Positions 10,385-22,033 of a DNA stretch of 64,000 bases are shown here, piece by piece. The notes under the pieces were generated by a model that did no database searches, was not told where the DNA came from, and saw only the letters and a program-made list of their open reading frames with translations. The stretch lies in assembly GCA_030063045.1 (NCBI GenBank), contig JAQSEB010000077.1, forward strand, positions 310,001-374,000, in the 5' to 3' direction. This DNA comes from Pratylenchus scribneri (taxonomy: Eukaryota; Nematoda; Chromadorea; Rhabditida; Pratylenchidae). The position numbers and the translations under genes were made by a program. Position 1 is the first letter of the stretch, and each line of letters starts with the position of its first letter.

Positions 10385-13242
10385 ATGAAAAAACGGAAAT
10401 ATTCTCATGACAAACCAAGAAGAAGAGATGGAGGCTTGTCGAAATTCAAGCAAATTTATGCAACAAAATATGCAAATGATTTCATTGAAAATTCAACAAA
10501 GGGGACAGGCTCGTTCCGTTGTCGAGCATGCAATGAAGACATTGCATTTGGTAAAAAAGGTGAAGAAGCTATAAAACGACAAATTGCACGAGAGCGACAT
10601 TTGGAAAATGTCAAAGCTATAAATAAAAATTTATCAATCGCTCCATTTATAAAGCGAAAAACGGTTAATTTTTATTAAAAATAATTTAATTCTTTTTTAT
10701 ATTTTCCAGACAAGTGAAGAAAATCGTTCCGTTGCAACGGAACTCGCATTTGCATATCACATGGCCAAACATAATCATAGTATCAACTCGATGCAATGTA
10801 CCTCAAAATTAGTTCCGTTGATTTTTGCTGGCTCATCAGCAGCTGAACGTTTTGCCAGTGGCTCCACCAAAAGCATTGCTTTAATTAAGGGTAAAAAATT
10901 TAAAAAATTATTGCGCAAATATTAATATTTCAATAATTAAGGCGTTTTGCATCCATATATTATGGATTCATATGTAAAGAAAGCTAATCAATTTGGTTAT
11001 TCTGTGGCAGTGCTGTGCCTTTGGGATTTTATAGCTCCGGCTCCAGCTCCGAGCTCCGACCCCAAAAAATTTAAGCTCCAGCTCCGGCTCCAGGCTCCGA
11101 CCCTCAAAATTTTTGGCTCCGGCTCCAGCTCCGGGCTTCGACCCTTCAGATTTTTAGCTCCGGCTCCAGCTCCGAGCTCCGACCCCAAAAAATTTAAGCT
11201 CCAGCTCTTGTACTAAAAATTTTTCAAAATCTGGCTCCGGCTCCGGATTCAAAAAAAATCGAATTTTTTTCACACAAAAATTTTAAATTACATTTTAACT
11301 TTAAGTTTTAAATGCTTTTATATGCGAATATATGTTTTATAAATAGCAAATGCCAATGATGACTGAAAAGATGATAGGCAAAAAGGAAAAGTGGTCGGAG
11401 CCACAAACCGGCCAAAAATCCCTAGCTCCAGCTCCGGCTCCGAGCTCCGACCCTTCTAATTTTTGGCTCCGGCTCCAGCTCCGAGCTCCGACCCCCAAAA
11501 ATTTAAGCTCCAGCTCCAGCTCCGGCTCCGGAGCCGGAGCTGGAGCTGGAGCCGGAGCTGGAGCCGGAGCCGGAGCTGGCACAGCACTGTTCTGTGGCCT
11601 TCGACTCAACACCACATATGATGGAACGTTTATATGCAATTGTGATTAGGTTTGTTAGTGCTAAATTGCAAAAATTTATCAAATTTTAAGATTCTTCGAT
11701 GGAAAAGAAATTCAAAACAAATTGTGCCAATTGATTTCGATGAACAGCGAAAAGGCTATTGACATGCACAAATTGGTCAAGGATACTTTGCAAAGCAATA
11801 ATTTGGAATTAGATAAAATCATATCATTCACGGCCGACAATACAATGAGCAATTTCGGAGGAGCTTCCAGAGGCGGCCAAAATAATGTGTTTGCTTTATG
11901 GAAGAAAGGTTTTTATTAGAATTTAAATAAAATTTGATGTAAAATTAAGAAAATCCCAAAATTATCGGCATATCCTGCAGCGCCCACATAATTCACAATG
12001 CCGCGAGGAATGCGGCTGGGAAAATGGATTTTGATTTCGAGGCATTGGCAGTATCAATAGTTGGTTATTTTAATGGACATGCACAAAGATGGGAAAATTT
12101 TTGCGAAAAATGCACAGAACATGAAGTATTTTTTATTATTTATTTATTTATTCACAAAAATTTAAGATTGAACCAAAAAAATTTCCTCGTCATCTTAATG
12201 TCCGATGGCTTACATTGGGAAGACTTTGTGAACGGATTATTGAATTTTGGGTTCCGATGGAGGAATTTTTCACTTTAGCCGAAGATGCTCCAAAAAATTT
12301 GCGTGAAATTTTCCAAACTGGTTCCGTTGAGCAATCGATGGAGGCATTTGCTGTCTTGAATTTTGCCAATTTTGTGCTAAGTCATTTCAACAAATTTAAT
12401 GCATCGACTCAGGTTTTTACTAAGCTTTTTATTAAAAATTTAATTCATATTTAAGTCACACACATTTTCAATTGCTGATCTATCCAAAAAATATGAAGAT
12501 TTTATGGATTTGATTGAGTCGCTGGAAAAGGATAAAAATTTTGGTGCCAAAACTTTACGGGCATTGGAAAATTTTACTGCAGCAAATTTGGACAATAATC
12601 GAACAAAATTAGAAAAAATTTTCCAGGTAAATTTTTATAAAGAAAATAAAATCATTTATTTCATGTTTCACCAGAAATTCTATGTCGATTCTTTGGCTTA
12701 TTTTGACAAATGGTTCAAGCAATTGGCAGAAATAACAAATGTTCCGTTGAAATGGTTGTTATTTGAAGGTAAAATTTTTTATAATTCATCTCGAAATCAT
12801 TAAATTGTTAGGAGAACTCAATTTTTCGGTCATCCACGAAGCATACAATCATTTTTTCCAATGTTCCGATGATGAATATGACAATATTTACGAAGAAGTA
12901 CGCCAAATTCAATCAACATTGAATGAACTAAACAAAACTTCCTTCGTGGATAAGAAAATGGAAGAAAAATGGGCGGCACTTTTCCGGAACAAAAATCTTG
13001 TTTTGGTTCGCAAATTGGTCTCAGCTTTGCTAAGCATCTTCCCATCAAATGCCTTTTGCGAATCGCTTTTTTCCGTGGTCAATTCGATTTGGACAGATGA
13101 AAGAAATCGATTCCATGTCGATACAGTGAATGCCTTAGTTTCAATTAAAGAAAATTCCGAATTTAAATGTTCAGAAGCATTTGATTTGTTTATTTCCAAC
13201 CCAGATTTGTTGCAAAAAGCAAAAAGAAATGATAAATATTGA
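10385..13242 (+). CDS. hAT superfamily transposase, exon interrupted by a MITE
   Basis: Nine exons (10385-10663, 10710-10890, 10942-11649 with a 582-bp MITE plus one duplicated 8-mer inside, 11691-11908, 11950-12125, 12167-12412, 12456-12626, 12675-12768, 12812-13242) give 637 residues when the MITE and one target copy are left out; all phases close. The N-terminus (about 45-75) holds a BED-like zinc motif (CRAC ... RERH). The middle carries the RNase H-like fold region (FDGKEI, SFTADNT, ISCSAHIIHNA, NVRWLTLGR). The C-terminus (LVSALLSIFPSNAFCESLFS) is the hAT dimerisation segment. It is cut-and-paste transposase-like; activity is doubtful because of the MITE and the lost 5' terminus. Confidence 0.85.
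11008..11589. mobile_element. Non-autonomous hAT-type MITE inserted in the transposase exon
   Basis: Inverted ends CAGTGCTGTGCC / GGCACAGCACTG are flanked by identical 8-bp repeats TTCTGTGG (11000-11007 and 11590-11597). Inside, the arms are tandem hexamers (GGCTCC / GAGCTC / CAGCTC and their complements), which explains Ala-Pro and Gly-Ala open frames on both strands. Removing the element and one 8-mer restores the transposase reading frame through FGYSVAFDSTPHM, proving it is a later insertion. Confidence 0.92.
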
Positions 13243-13382
13243 GAATAAATATTATTTTTAATCATTTTTAACACTTTTAAAATGCCCCCCAAAATGCCCC
13301 CTTTTTTAATGAAAATGCCCCCCAGATGCCCCCTTTTTTTCACCAAATGCCCCCCAAATCGAAAATCCATCTGAGATCCCTG

Positions 13383-13943
13383 AAAGAAGGGTCTTTCAGT
13401 AAAAAATATAAAAATTTTCCAGAATTAAATTAGAACCTTAGAAATAGAAGAAATAAATTGAACAAATGCTCAACTCAATCTATTACGTTCAAAATTAGAA
13501 ATATTCGATTATTTGCAATATTCATATTTAAAAAAACCAGCAAGAGCAATAGAAAAAATAATAGAACATTAATCATTTTTTATAAGAGAGATCAATTTTT
13601 ACTTTATAATTTTAAATGTTTTTTTGCAAATATCATAAATTCGGCGGATTTGTAAGACTGCGTTGCTGGCTTATTTTTTGATTGCTTTAAATTTTATGAG
13701 AAATGTCAACTTTTTTATACATTTCGAGTCTAGGTTTTAATGGAAAAATTGCAATAAAAGCCACAAATTAAATTTTTGATTGCCAATATATAAAAATTTT
13801 GCAAAAAAAAAAAATAAATAGATATTAATTTTAAATTTTTATTCATAATCAATAAAATTATATTGCTGCAGAGAAATTCATAAAATGTAAAATCGTAAGC
13901 AAAAATTGGGTTTTTAAAATGTTGTTTCCTCTCTACAAAACAT
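13383..13943. other. No gene seen
   Basis: AT-rich spacer between the hAT element and the 3' end of the ATPase-nuclease gene. Short frames lack motifs. Confidence 0.4.
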
Positions 13944-16900
13944 TTATTTTTTCTGTTTCGATTTCGATTCAAAGAACTTTGACAATTTTCGCACTTGCCC
14001 TTGCCCAGTAGTTTGTTGCACATGCAAACTTTTCGCTGCTCTGTCTGGTTGTATTTTTTTCGGCTAAAATTTTAATTTTATTATTTTATTGAATTATTTA
14101 AAAATTAACTTGATTAAAATTTTTTACTAATTTAAAAATTAAATATTTAATAGTAAATAATAAGCCCAAAAAATTACCTCAGGACGTAGAACATGCGGCA
14201 ATTCCTTTTCAAATTCCTCAATGAAATGCTGCAATGGTTCGTTTGTGCCTCGATTTTTTGTTGCCATCACAGCAAACGCAAAAGGTTCAGCTTTTTTCTT
14301 CCACTTTTCAACGGTAATTGCTATGGCAATTAATTTTTTCAGCTTCACATTATCAAACGTTGCAAAATATCGCAAATATTTTTGTTCAGTAATTTGTGTA
14401 AATAAGTCGCCCATATCCCACATGTGTTTCTCGTCGTTGCCAGTTTTGCTCAGATGGTTGTATTTCAACTCAATTATAATCCCCAGTTGTCCGTCCGTTC
14501 GCACAAAAACAATATCTGGCCGATTGTCTGTTTTGTTAGCTCTGGTTGTGGCTATGTCTTCTTCTTCATCCTCTTCGTCCACTTCTTCATAATTCGTTAT
14601 TTTATCAAAATTTGTTTCCCAATGATAAGGACCAAATTTGAAATCGCTTCCAAAACGTTGCCAACTCTTGTCGTCAAATTGAGGCATGCACAATGAAGCG
14701 ACGTCAATAAGTGAATGAATAATATGTTCATTGGCTCTAATAATTCTCGGATCTTTTTCATCCATTTCTTTTGAAAATAGATGAATGTCTGCAAATACAC
14801 CAGGCAGATGTTTGACCAATTCCACCAAAGCAGATTCAAGGGCTTCAAGGCGACCAGTCTCCATTTGTTGTTTTCCATCAATGTCGATTCGCAATATTTC
14901 AAAAAGTTCATCGCTGACATTTTTGATTAACTTAATATAAATAATTTTTATAAAATAAAATTTGCATATTAAAAATTAATTACTATAATTTATAATTTCA
15001 TTTTCATTTCTTTTCCGAAATTTAAAAAAAATAAAATTATAAAAATTTTTCAACATAAAATATTAAAGTTGCTTGTTTTGATAAAATTGTGCCGACTTAC
15101 ATCTAAATCGAAGCCATATATTCTTTTAAGGAAGTGCTTAATTTTTGAGGTGAGCAAATCGCGCATTTCCTCGTTTGGCACAATGTAAGAACGCTCATTT
15201 TTGTTTGAAGGAATAATGCAGCCATTGGCTCTCAGCAATCGCAAAAATGCCGAAACAAGACTAATATTCTCATTCATTTTATCATCAAAAACTCCTCTAG
15301 TTGCTGCATTGATCGCGTTCAAATCCTTGATATCATCCACCTGAATTTTAAAAATATTAAAATTGAATAATACTTAACAATTATAATTTTGTAATTTTCC
15401 AAAAACATCACTGAAATTATTCAATATTTTTTAATGAAAATTAATTTTTTTGAGTCATTTAACTTGCACCGTCCCCTAACATAACAAATCAATTACAATT
15501 CAATGAAAAAAGATGAAAGGTATAAAAAAATTTTAAAAAAATGCATATCTTCATATAGAGTGATAAATATTAAAAACTGACCAAATATTCACCATTGTGT
15601 CCACCAAGAGAAATACAATGCGGCTTTCCTTTAGCCAATTTTTTGATGATATAAATTATCTCCTTCTTGAGGAATATTGGCCTAAAATGTTCAATCATAT
15701 TTGGCTCATCATAATGGCAGTCCAATTTTAGTATTGAATTTATGGATGAGCTAGTAGAAATCATCGATTGGCGCTGTCTTCCTTTAATGTTGTTAAAAAA
15801 GCTGCCGGTGGAATACATTTGAAATAATCCTTCACGATCCGTTCCAGGATAACCTGATAAAAAAAAATATATATAATATCAAATTTAATTGTTAAAAACG
15901 TAATATTATAAAAAATTTATCTGCTTATATTTCTAAATGCATTCTCGCTTTTATATTTCATTATCAAAAACAATCTTTGATCAATTTTTCTATAAATTTG
16001 ATTTGCATTTTTTAGTTTCACTTCTTTTTTAATGTGTGACTTTGTTTAATTTTAAAGATATTTACAAATGTTATTATAAAATTGAGTAAATATATTTTTT
16101 AAATATTTTAATTATAATAACATCCTTATTCTGAATGTTTTTGTAATTTTAAAAGTGACTTGTAATGTAATTTTAATGCTAAAAAATATTTATTTATTCA
16201 CAAAATAAACATTTTAAAACCCACCATTATAATAAAGTTCGGCCGCTTCTCTCGTTTTATTATCAGTTCGATAATGCTCACACAATTGATGAAATTCCAT
16301 TTTTGTAAAGTAAAAATACGGCCCATATTTCAATTGCGAAGGTCCATATGCTTTTTGAATTAATTTGGTTGTGCATTTCAAACGATAATTGCCCATCAGA
16401 ATTACCCTTAAAACAAAAAATAATCATCAATTTAGTTATCCAATTATTATTTCTCATTTTTTTTAAACTTTTCAATTATATTATTTGTTTCTTTTTATCG
16501 TGGAATTAAAAAAAATAAAAATTTTCTGACCTTTCAACATTTTTATCTTCCATAGTTGTTTTGATCAATGTTCCAATAAATTGCTCAAGTAAATTAATGT
16601 CCAATTCTTCAAGATAATTGTATTTGTTTAAAAAAATGGCCTGTTGCAATGGTTCATCATAGTCGTCAATAAGTACAATTGCCTTCTTTTCACATTTGTG
16701 TCGTTCAATCAAAATTTTTGCCAATGATGCAAGACCTAAAAGAATAAAAATAAATAAATTAATTATATTAATTAATTTGCAAATATTTGGCTTAAATTAT
16801 TTAAATATTTTATTTAAAATTAGCAAATATTTCTTATTTATTTAAAATAATTCTAATTTTAGCATTGGATTCACTCCAAATTTAAACATATCTTTGAGGT

Positions 16901-19900
16901 ATACTATTCTTCTTTTTTGTTTTATACAAATAATTTATAATATCTAAGAGAAACATTTAATTTGTCCAAAATAACAATAAAATTTTCACAAATTTTTTAT
17001 GTCGATAATTCGGAATTTTTAAACTAAACTTGGCTAAATTAAATATCATAATTTCTTTTGCTTATTAGCATTAATGCTAGTTAATTACATGCTAATTAGG
17101 TTCAAAAAATTGGTGATTTTATTAAATTTTTAATTCAAACAAGCAATATAATATTATTATTTATTTGGATTTTTGCAATAAAACTAACTAACCATGCACC
17201 CAATTATCTCTAACATTTTTGGCCTTTTCTATTGCTTCATCATCGTCGCAAGCATGGTAGAAATTTTCCGCCTTGAATGTTTCATCGCACTCATCCTTGC
17301 CACAAACATGATCATGAAAAGCTCGACAAATTCTTTTGGACATTTCCGTAAACAAATTATCCAATGTTGTTGCACTCAAATCGGCGAAGGAAATATAAAT
17401 GACTGGATATTTTCCCTTTGCGTTATCCATCATTTCAATATCATCCATAATTTGAAAACGATATTCCGGAACGTTGTTGCTTAAATATTTGTGCATTATT
17501 CAATAAATTTAAAATAAAATATTCACCCGTCTTCAAAAAAATAATCATCGGCAAGCATTGGCTGTTGTTGCGGCAATTTGTAAAATGCAAAGAGCATAGT
17601 CTTGAAAAATAGAATTTTTTCATTTAATCATAAATTTTAAATTTCCAAAAATTGCAATTTTTTATATAATATTATAATTCATGAAAAGAAGAAATTGTTT
17701 AAAAAAAATTTTGTGGATAATTTTTGAGACCATATAAATATAATAACTTGAACTTGACCAAAACAAGTTAGAATTAGAATCGGTATAGGGTTATGTTAGG
17801 GGTAGTCTCTCTCTAAGCGGTAGGCGCCGTCTCTTCTTATTAAGGATTGAATGAATTTTGATGTTTTTACTATCAAATTAAAGAGCTTATTACTACAATC
17901 AGGTCATTGATTCATATAATTACTGTATTTTTACGATTATTCCGAATTTTCTGTTACTCAAAAAACTCTTGAAAATTTTACACATTTTAAAGAATAGTTT
18001 TTAATTACTTTAAAAAAACTTTGAGACTCTGCCTAGTTAGTCTTCTTAGTACATATGATCCGGGATTTGGAGGGATAAACAATTTAATATTTTTTCATTG
18101 AATTTTTTTTATTTATTTTAAAATTTATTTTAAAAACTCATTGCACACCAAAAGCATAGTCTTTCCACGTCCAGGAGGAAGCCAAAAAAGCAGATGGCCT
18201 TCCGCGAATTCTCTGATGAACATTGATTTGTCGGAAATGAAATTGCTTTTTCCGACCATTTCCTCAAATGTTTTGTATTTTGCGAGGGCATCCACTTCTT
18301 TCCTGGTTTTATAAACATTTTTTAATTTAATTTATAATAAAAATTAGATACTTTCCCATTATCTGGGTGGCAAAATCAAAATGTGGGGGGGGGGGGGTGA
18401 GGGTCATTATGTTCCTTAAAAATAGCCTATGCCCCCCAGGTCGTGTTGCGACATTTGCAGACGAAGCCCTCTAGTGCAGATGGTGGTAAAGCTGCTGCGG
18501 CATTGTTTATGCCATATTAATAGGCGTAAAATTAGCTATAAAATTATATCAATTATATTGGCCAATGTTGAATATTCGTCGAGATAAGGCCAAAAAACTG
18601 CCTAAAAACACAATTTTAATTAAACTGGCAGTTTTTTGGCAGTTGGCCGACACTTGCGGACGAAATTGTCTTGAGCCGAAGGTGGTAAAGCTGGAGTGGC
18701 AGTATTTATGCCATATTATTAGGCATAAAATTACCTACAAAATCACATCAAAAGTTTTGGTCAATGTAGAATATTCATCGAGTTATGGTCAAAACCGTTG
18801 ATTTAATCAAAATTGCGATTTTGAGGTTTTTTTGGCCAAAACTCGGTGAATATTCAACATTGACCAAAACTTTTGAATTCATTTTATAGCAAATTTTATG
18901 CCTAATAATATCCTATAGAGAATTCCACTCCATCTTTACCACCTTCGGCTCAAGACAATTTCGTCCGCAAGTGTCGGCCAACTGCCAAAAAACTGCCAGT
19001 TTAATTAAAATTGTGTTTTTAGGCAGTTTTTTGGCCTTATCTCGACGAATATTCAACATTGGCCAATGTAATTGATATAACTTTATAGCTAATTTTACGC
19101 CTAATAATATGCCATAAACAATGCCGCCGCAGCTTTACCACCATTGGCACTAGACCGTTTCGTCTGCAAATGTCGGTTAGCCCTCCCCCCCCCCCCCCCC
19201 CCCCCAGAAAATGACTCTCAAAAATTGCTTACATTTTCAACGAAAATAACATCTGCGTTTTTTGGCTTCGTGATAAAACACTTTTTTTGGTGCTGGATGA
19301 TGTGTGGGCACCAATTTCAGGCTAAAAAATAAATTTTATAAAAAATTAAAGCTTTAATTAAAAAAATTTAAACCTCAATATTTTGAGAATTTGCAGCAGA
19401 CAACAATGGTTCAACAAATGTCACTGTAAAAAATAATATATTTTTTTTTCAATTAATTTGTTATTTTTAAAAAAATTTACAAAAATTGAAAAGTTGAAAA
19501 TTTTAATAATCGAATTAAGAAATTAAAATTCCTATTTTTACATAATTGTTAAATTATACAAAATTTTATTTTATTACAAATTTATTTCACCTTGCTTTGT
19601 ACGGCTATGACTGGCTGGCTGAATTTGAGTTGAAGAACTTGCAGCAGCAGCAGCAGGTGCACCAGGAACATTGCTATTAAATTTAATGATAAATGCGAGA
19701 AAATATCAATCAGTTCAAATTTTCAATTTTTTTATGTTTTATGAGACTATTATTAATTTTAACAGAAATTTATTTGAATATTCGATTTTCAATAATAAAA
19801 TTTATCAAAAAATAATATAATTCATTTATAATGAAATTATTAGGATTAATTTAAATTTTCATTTTAGCAATGGTTTTGCTTGAAACCCAAAAATAAAAAA

Positions 19901-20898
19901 TTAACACGCTCAAAAAATATAAAAAGCGAAGGCTTGCTTGCCCTTATATGGGTCAAATCAAAAATTATAATTTCGATAATATATATTCGGTTCGATGATA
20001 GAAATCAAATAGTGGATAATTTTTGTAATAAATTTCCGAATCTGCTGGCAAATAACCAATAAATTCCATTTTTATTTAGTTAGCAAAATTTAGCCTCAAA
20101 AGTTGCAATTTTTGGAAAGAAATTTTTAAATCCAAACCTTGATTTTACAATTTCCTCTGTTTTATCTTTATCCATTGTTGATGATGAAGTACTGCTGGTC
20201 GACGAACTCAAATTTCTCAATGTGTTTTGGACAGATTTTTCCAAATGTTGTTCGCCATGAGTTGAAGCAAAAACACTATCTTTGTTCACTATTTTGCAAA
20301 TATAATCCACATAGTATTTGTTCAGAACCTATGTTGTGGTGTGGAATAATTTTTTTGTTTTTAAAATATTAAAGATCGGACATATCTCGATAGAAATATT
20401 GGATCGCAATTTGCAATATCCATATTTTGCCAATTAGAAAATTGCAGATCCGAAAATTCCTTTTTTTTTTTACAATTTTCCATCCCGAATTCGTGTTAGG
20501 GAATTGTTTTTTGTAGAAATAGTGTTTTTAACACTACTTTTTGTCTTTTATAAAAATTCTGTTTCGTTTTTAGCAAAATTTTTCAACTTTTTTTATTCCA
20601 AAATTATACCCGACAATACCCTTTAATGATAAAATATCCCGGTTCTGTCTCGATCTCGATTTTTTTTATTTCGATCTTTAATATTAATTTTTCATTGGCT
20701 TCTTACTTCCAAATTAATTGTATCAATTTTATGGCTTTTATTCTTCTTTTGGTGCTGCTTCATTTTTTCGGGTGTAAAAGAATAAAAATCGCAATGTTGG
20801 CATTTATATTTTGTGGTGTAGTTATTAAAATGTTCGTTTTTAATGTGATTGAGTAAATTGTCACTTTCTTCCTTACAAAAAAGGCAAAAAGCAGGCAT
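13944..20898 (-). CDS. C2H2-like / AAA-ATPase-like / PD-(D/E)XK nuclease protein
   Basis: Fourteen minus-strand exons (20898-20707, 20328-20138, 19673-19591, 19423-19374, 19321-19233, 18302-18149, 17600-17527, 17479-17193, 16735-16531, 16406-16225, 15853-15582, 15340-15101, 14930-14178, 14063-13944) join in phase to 963 residues. Residues 1-60 have two C2H2-like fingers (CLFC...H, CQHC...H). A Ser/Ala-rich linker follows (~90-165). The AAA-ATPase-like (DUF1703-associated) domain has Walker A PPGRGKT (~245), PVIYISF, Walker B IVLIDDYDEPLQ (~390) and the family motif YNGY across an exon junction (~502). The PD-(D/E)XK fold has RPDIV (~811) and ELKY (~827). A Lys/Arg-rich tail ends the protein. 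This ATPase-nuclease pair is common in bacteria and in some fungi and parasites; horizontal origin is inferred. Intron 5 carries a palindromic transposon. Confidence 0.85.
18440..19180. mobile_element. Palindromic (fold-back) element in an intron
   Basis: The two halves are inverted copies: for example GCCGACACTTGCGGACGAAA and CAAGACAATT on the left recur as complements near 18950-18985, and GACATTTGCAGACGAA at 18450 is mirrored at about 19160. A G tract at about 18386-18398 and a C tract at 19186-19205 flank it. It sits within intron 5 of the ATPase-nuclease gene and appears neutral to splicing. Related copies: 24.60-24.89 and 40.29-41.24 kb. Confidence 0.75.
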
Positions 20899-21858
20899 TT
20901 TAATTGAAATCTAAAATTAAATGAAATTTGGTATAAAAAAATAGATTTTCTATAGTGATTGATAACTGCTAATGATATTAGATATGGCGATTTTTGATTT
21001 TATTTGCAAATTTTGAATTATTTTTTGATAATATATTTATTCAAATTTTAAAACACCTATAAATAATTTTCAAAGGTGGGGGGAATTTTCAGGGAAATAT
21101 AGTAATGATGATGATGATGACTATGGCGTATGGCCCGAATTTTAAGGTATTTATTAAAATTATCACAGATTAACTAAAAATTTATAAATAAAAAGCAAGA
21201 AAAATTAGAAAATTGTAATAAAGGTCGAAATCGAAATTTTTAATTATAGAATTTTATAATGTGATAAAAATTTTTAAATATTTATGATATTATATATAAA
21301 TAAAAATGAGATGTGGGTAATTTGGATTATAAATTTTTGTAAAGAATTATTCTATTTCGCAACTAATTCTTTCTAGAAAAATTTATTATATTTGAATTGA
21401 AAGGTCGATAGAATTGTGACATAGCTGCGGCAAACATATTGACGGACAATGAAAGCTTTTTTACATAAAGACTTCTTCTAGTTTGTACATTGCTGAATTA
21501 GCATTTGTCTTTTTTATTGGCGATATTTTCATTGCATTTTTGACCTGTTTTTGGTAGAATAAAAAATATCAAGATTGTGAAGAATTAAAATTACCTAGCA
21601 TGGAAAAATTTTACAAAAAATTCGCCAAGGAAGAATAACCAAAATGGCCTCTGGAAGGGAAAAAGATTCGATATCAAAAAATAATAAAGGATAAAAATAA
21701 TTATTTGGGAATTGGGATTACAGAGCTAATAGGATTTTGAATTTTTGAATATAGTCAATACGGGATTCATTGTGCCCTTTTTAAAATTTATTGTACAAAT
21801 TAAGATGAGTTAATCATAAAAAATTTATTTATGAAAAAGAACTTTTTTCAACATTCAG
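20899..21858. other. No gene seen
   Basis: AT-rich, including a short (GAT)n run near 21105. This is presumably the 5' flank of the ATPase-nuclease gene. No TATA box or other clear promoter element is recognised. Confidence 0.35.
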
Positions 21859-22033
21859 CTAATCTGCCAATGGCCTGTTTGTGACTATCGACGAGCATCC
21901 AAAAATGCGATCATGCAAAGGCATTGGCGAAAACATACCGGCGAACGGCCATATCGTTGCTTTTAATTCGTGGCAGATCATTTACACGTTCAGACCATAT
22001 GAAAACTCATGAATTAACACAACACAATTTAAT
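21859..22033 (+). pseudogene. Broken copy of the C2H2 zinc-finger exon
   Basis: After a TTCAG acceptor the sequence matches the exon at 5016-5195: CQWP, then HWRKHTGERPYRC. It then has two extra bases that create a stop right after RPYRC; the second Cys of finger 2 is also changed (TGT to CGT). The remaining text (GRSFTRSDHMKTHELTQH) is readable only in a shifted frame. This is a pseudogenised paralogue. Confidence 0.7.

Larger units (their letters stand above)
9189..13382. mobile_element. hAT transposon with inverted duplicate of its 3' half
   Basis: Positions 9189-10373 and 12198-13382 are reverse complements of equal length (1185 bp) and nearly identical; I noticed one Leu/Ile difference in the encoded protein. 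Both outer ends read CAGGGATCTCAGATGG inward, a hAT-like terminus. The right arm is the true 3' half of the transposase gene that starts at 10385. The left arm replaces the transposon's own 5' end, which is missing. No 8-bp flanking duplication is seen (GTCAGAGA against AAAGAAGG), so the structure probably arose by rearrangement rather than simple insertion. Confidence 0.85.

Noticed and set aside
10947..11649. Ala-Pro and Gly-Ala repeat proteins on both strands
   Set aside because: They are translations of the hexamer arms of the MITE at 11008-11589.
9181..13390. 8-bp target duplication flanking the hAT palindrome
   Set aside because: The flanks GTCAGAGA and AAAGAAGG do not match.
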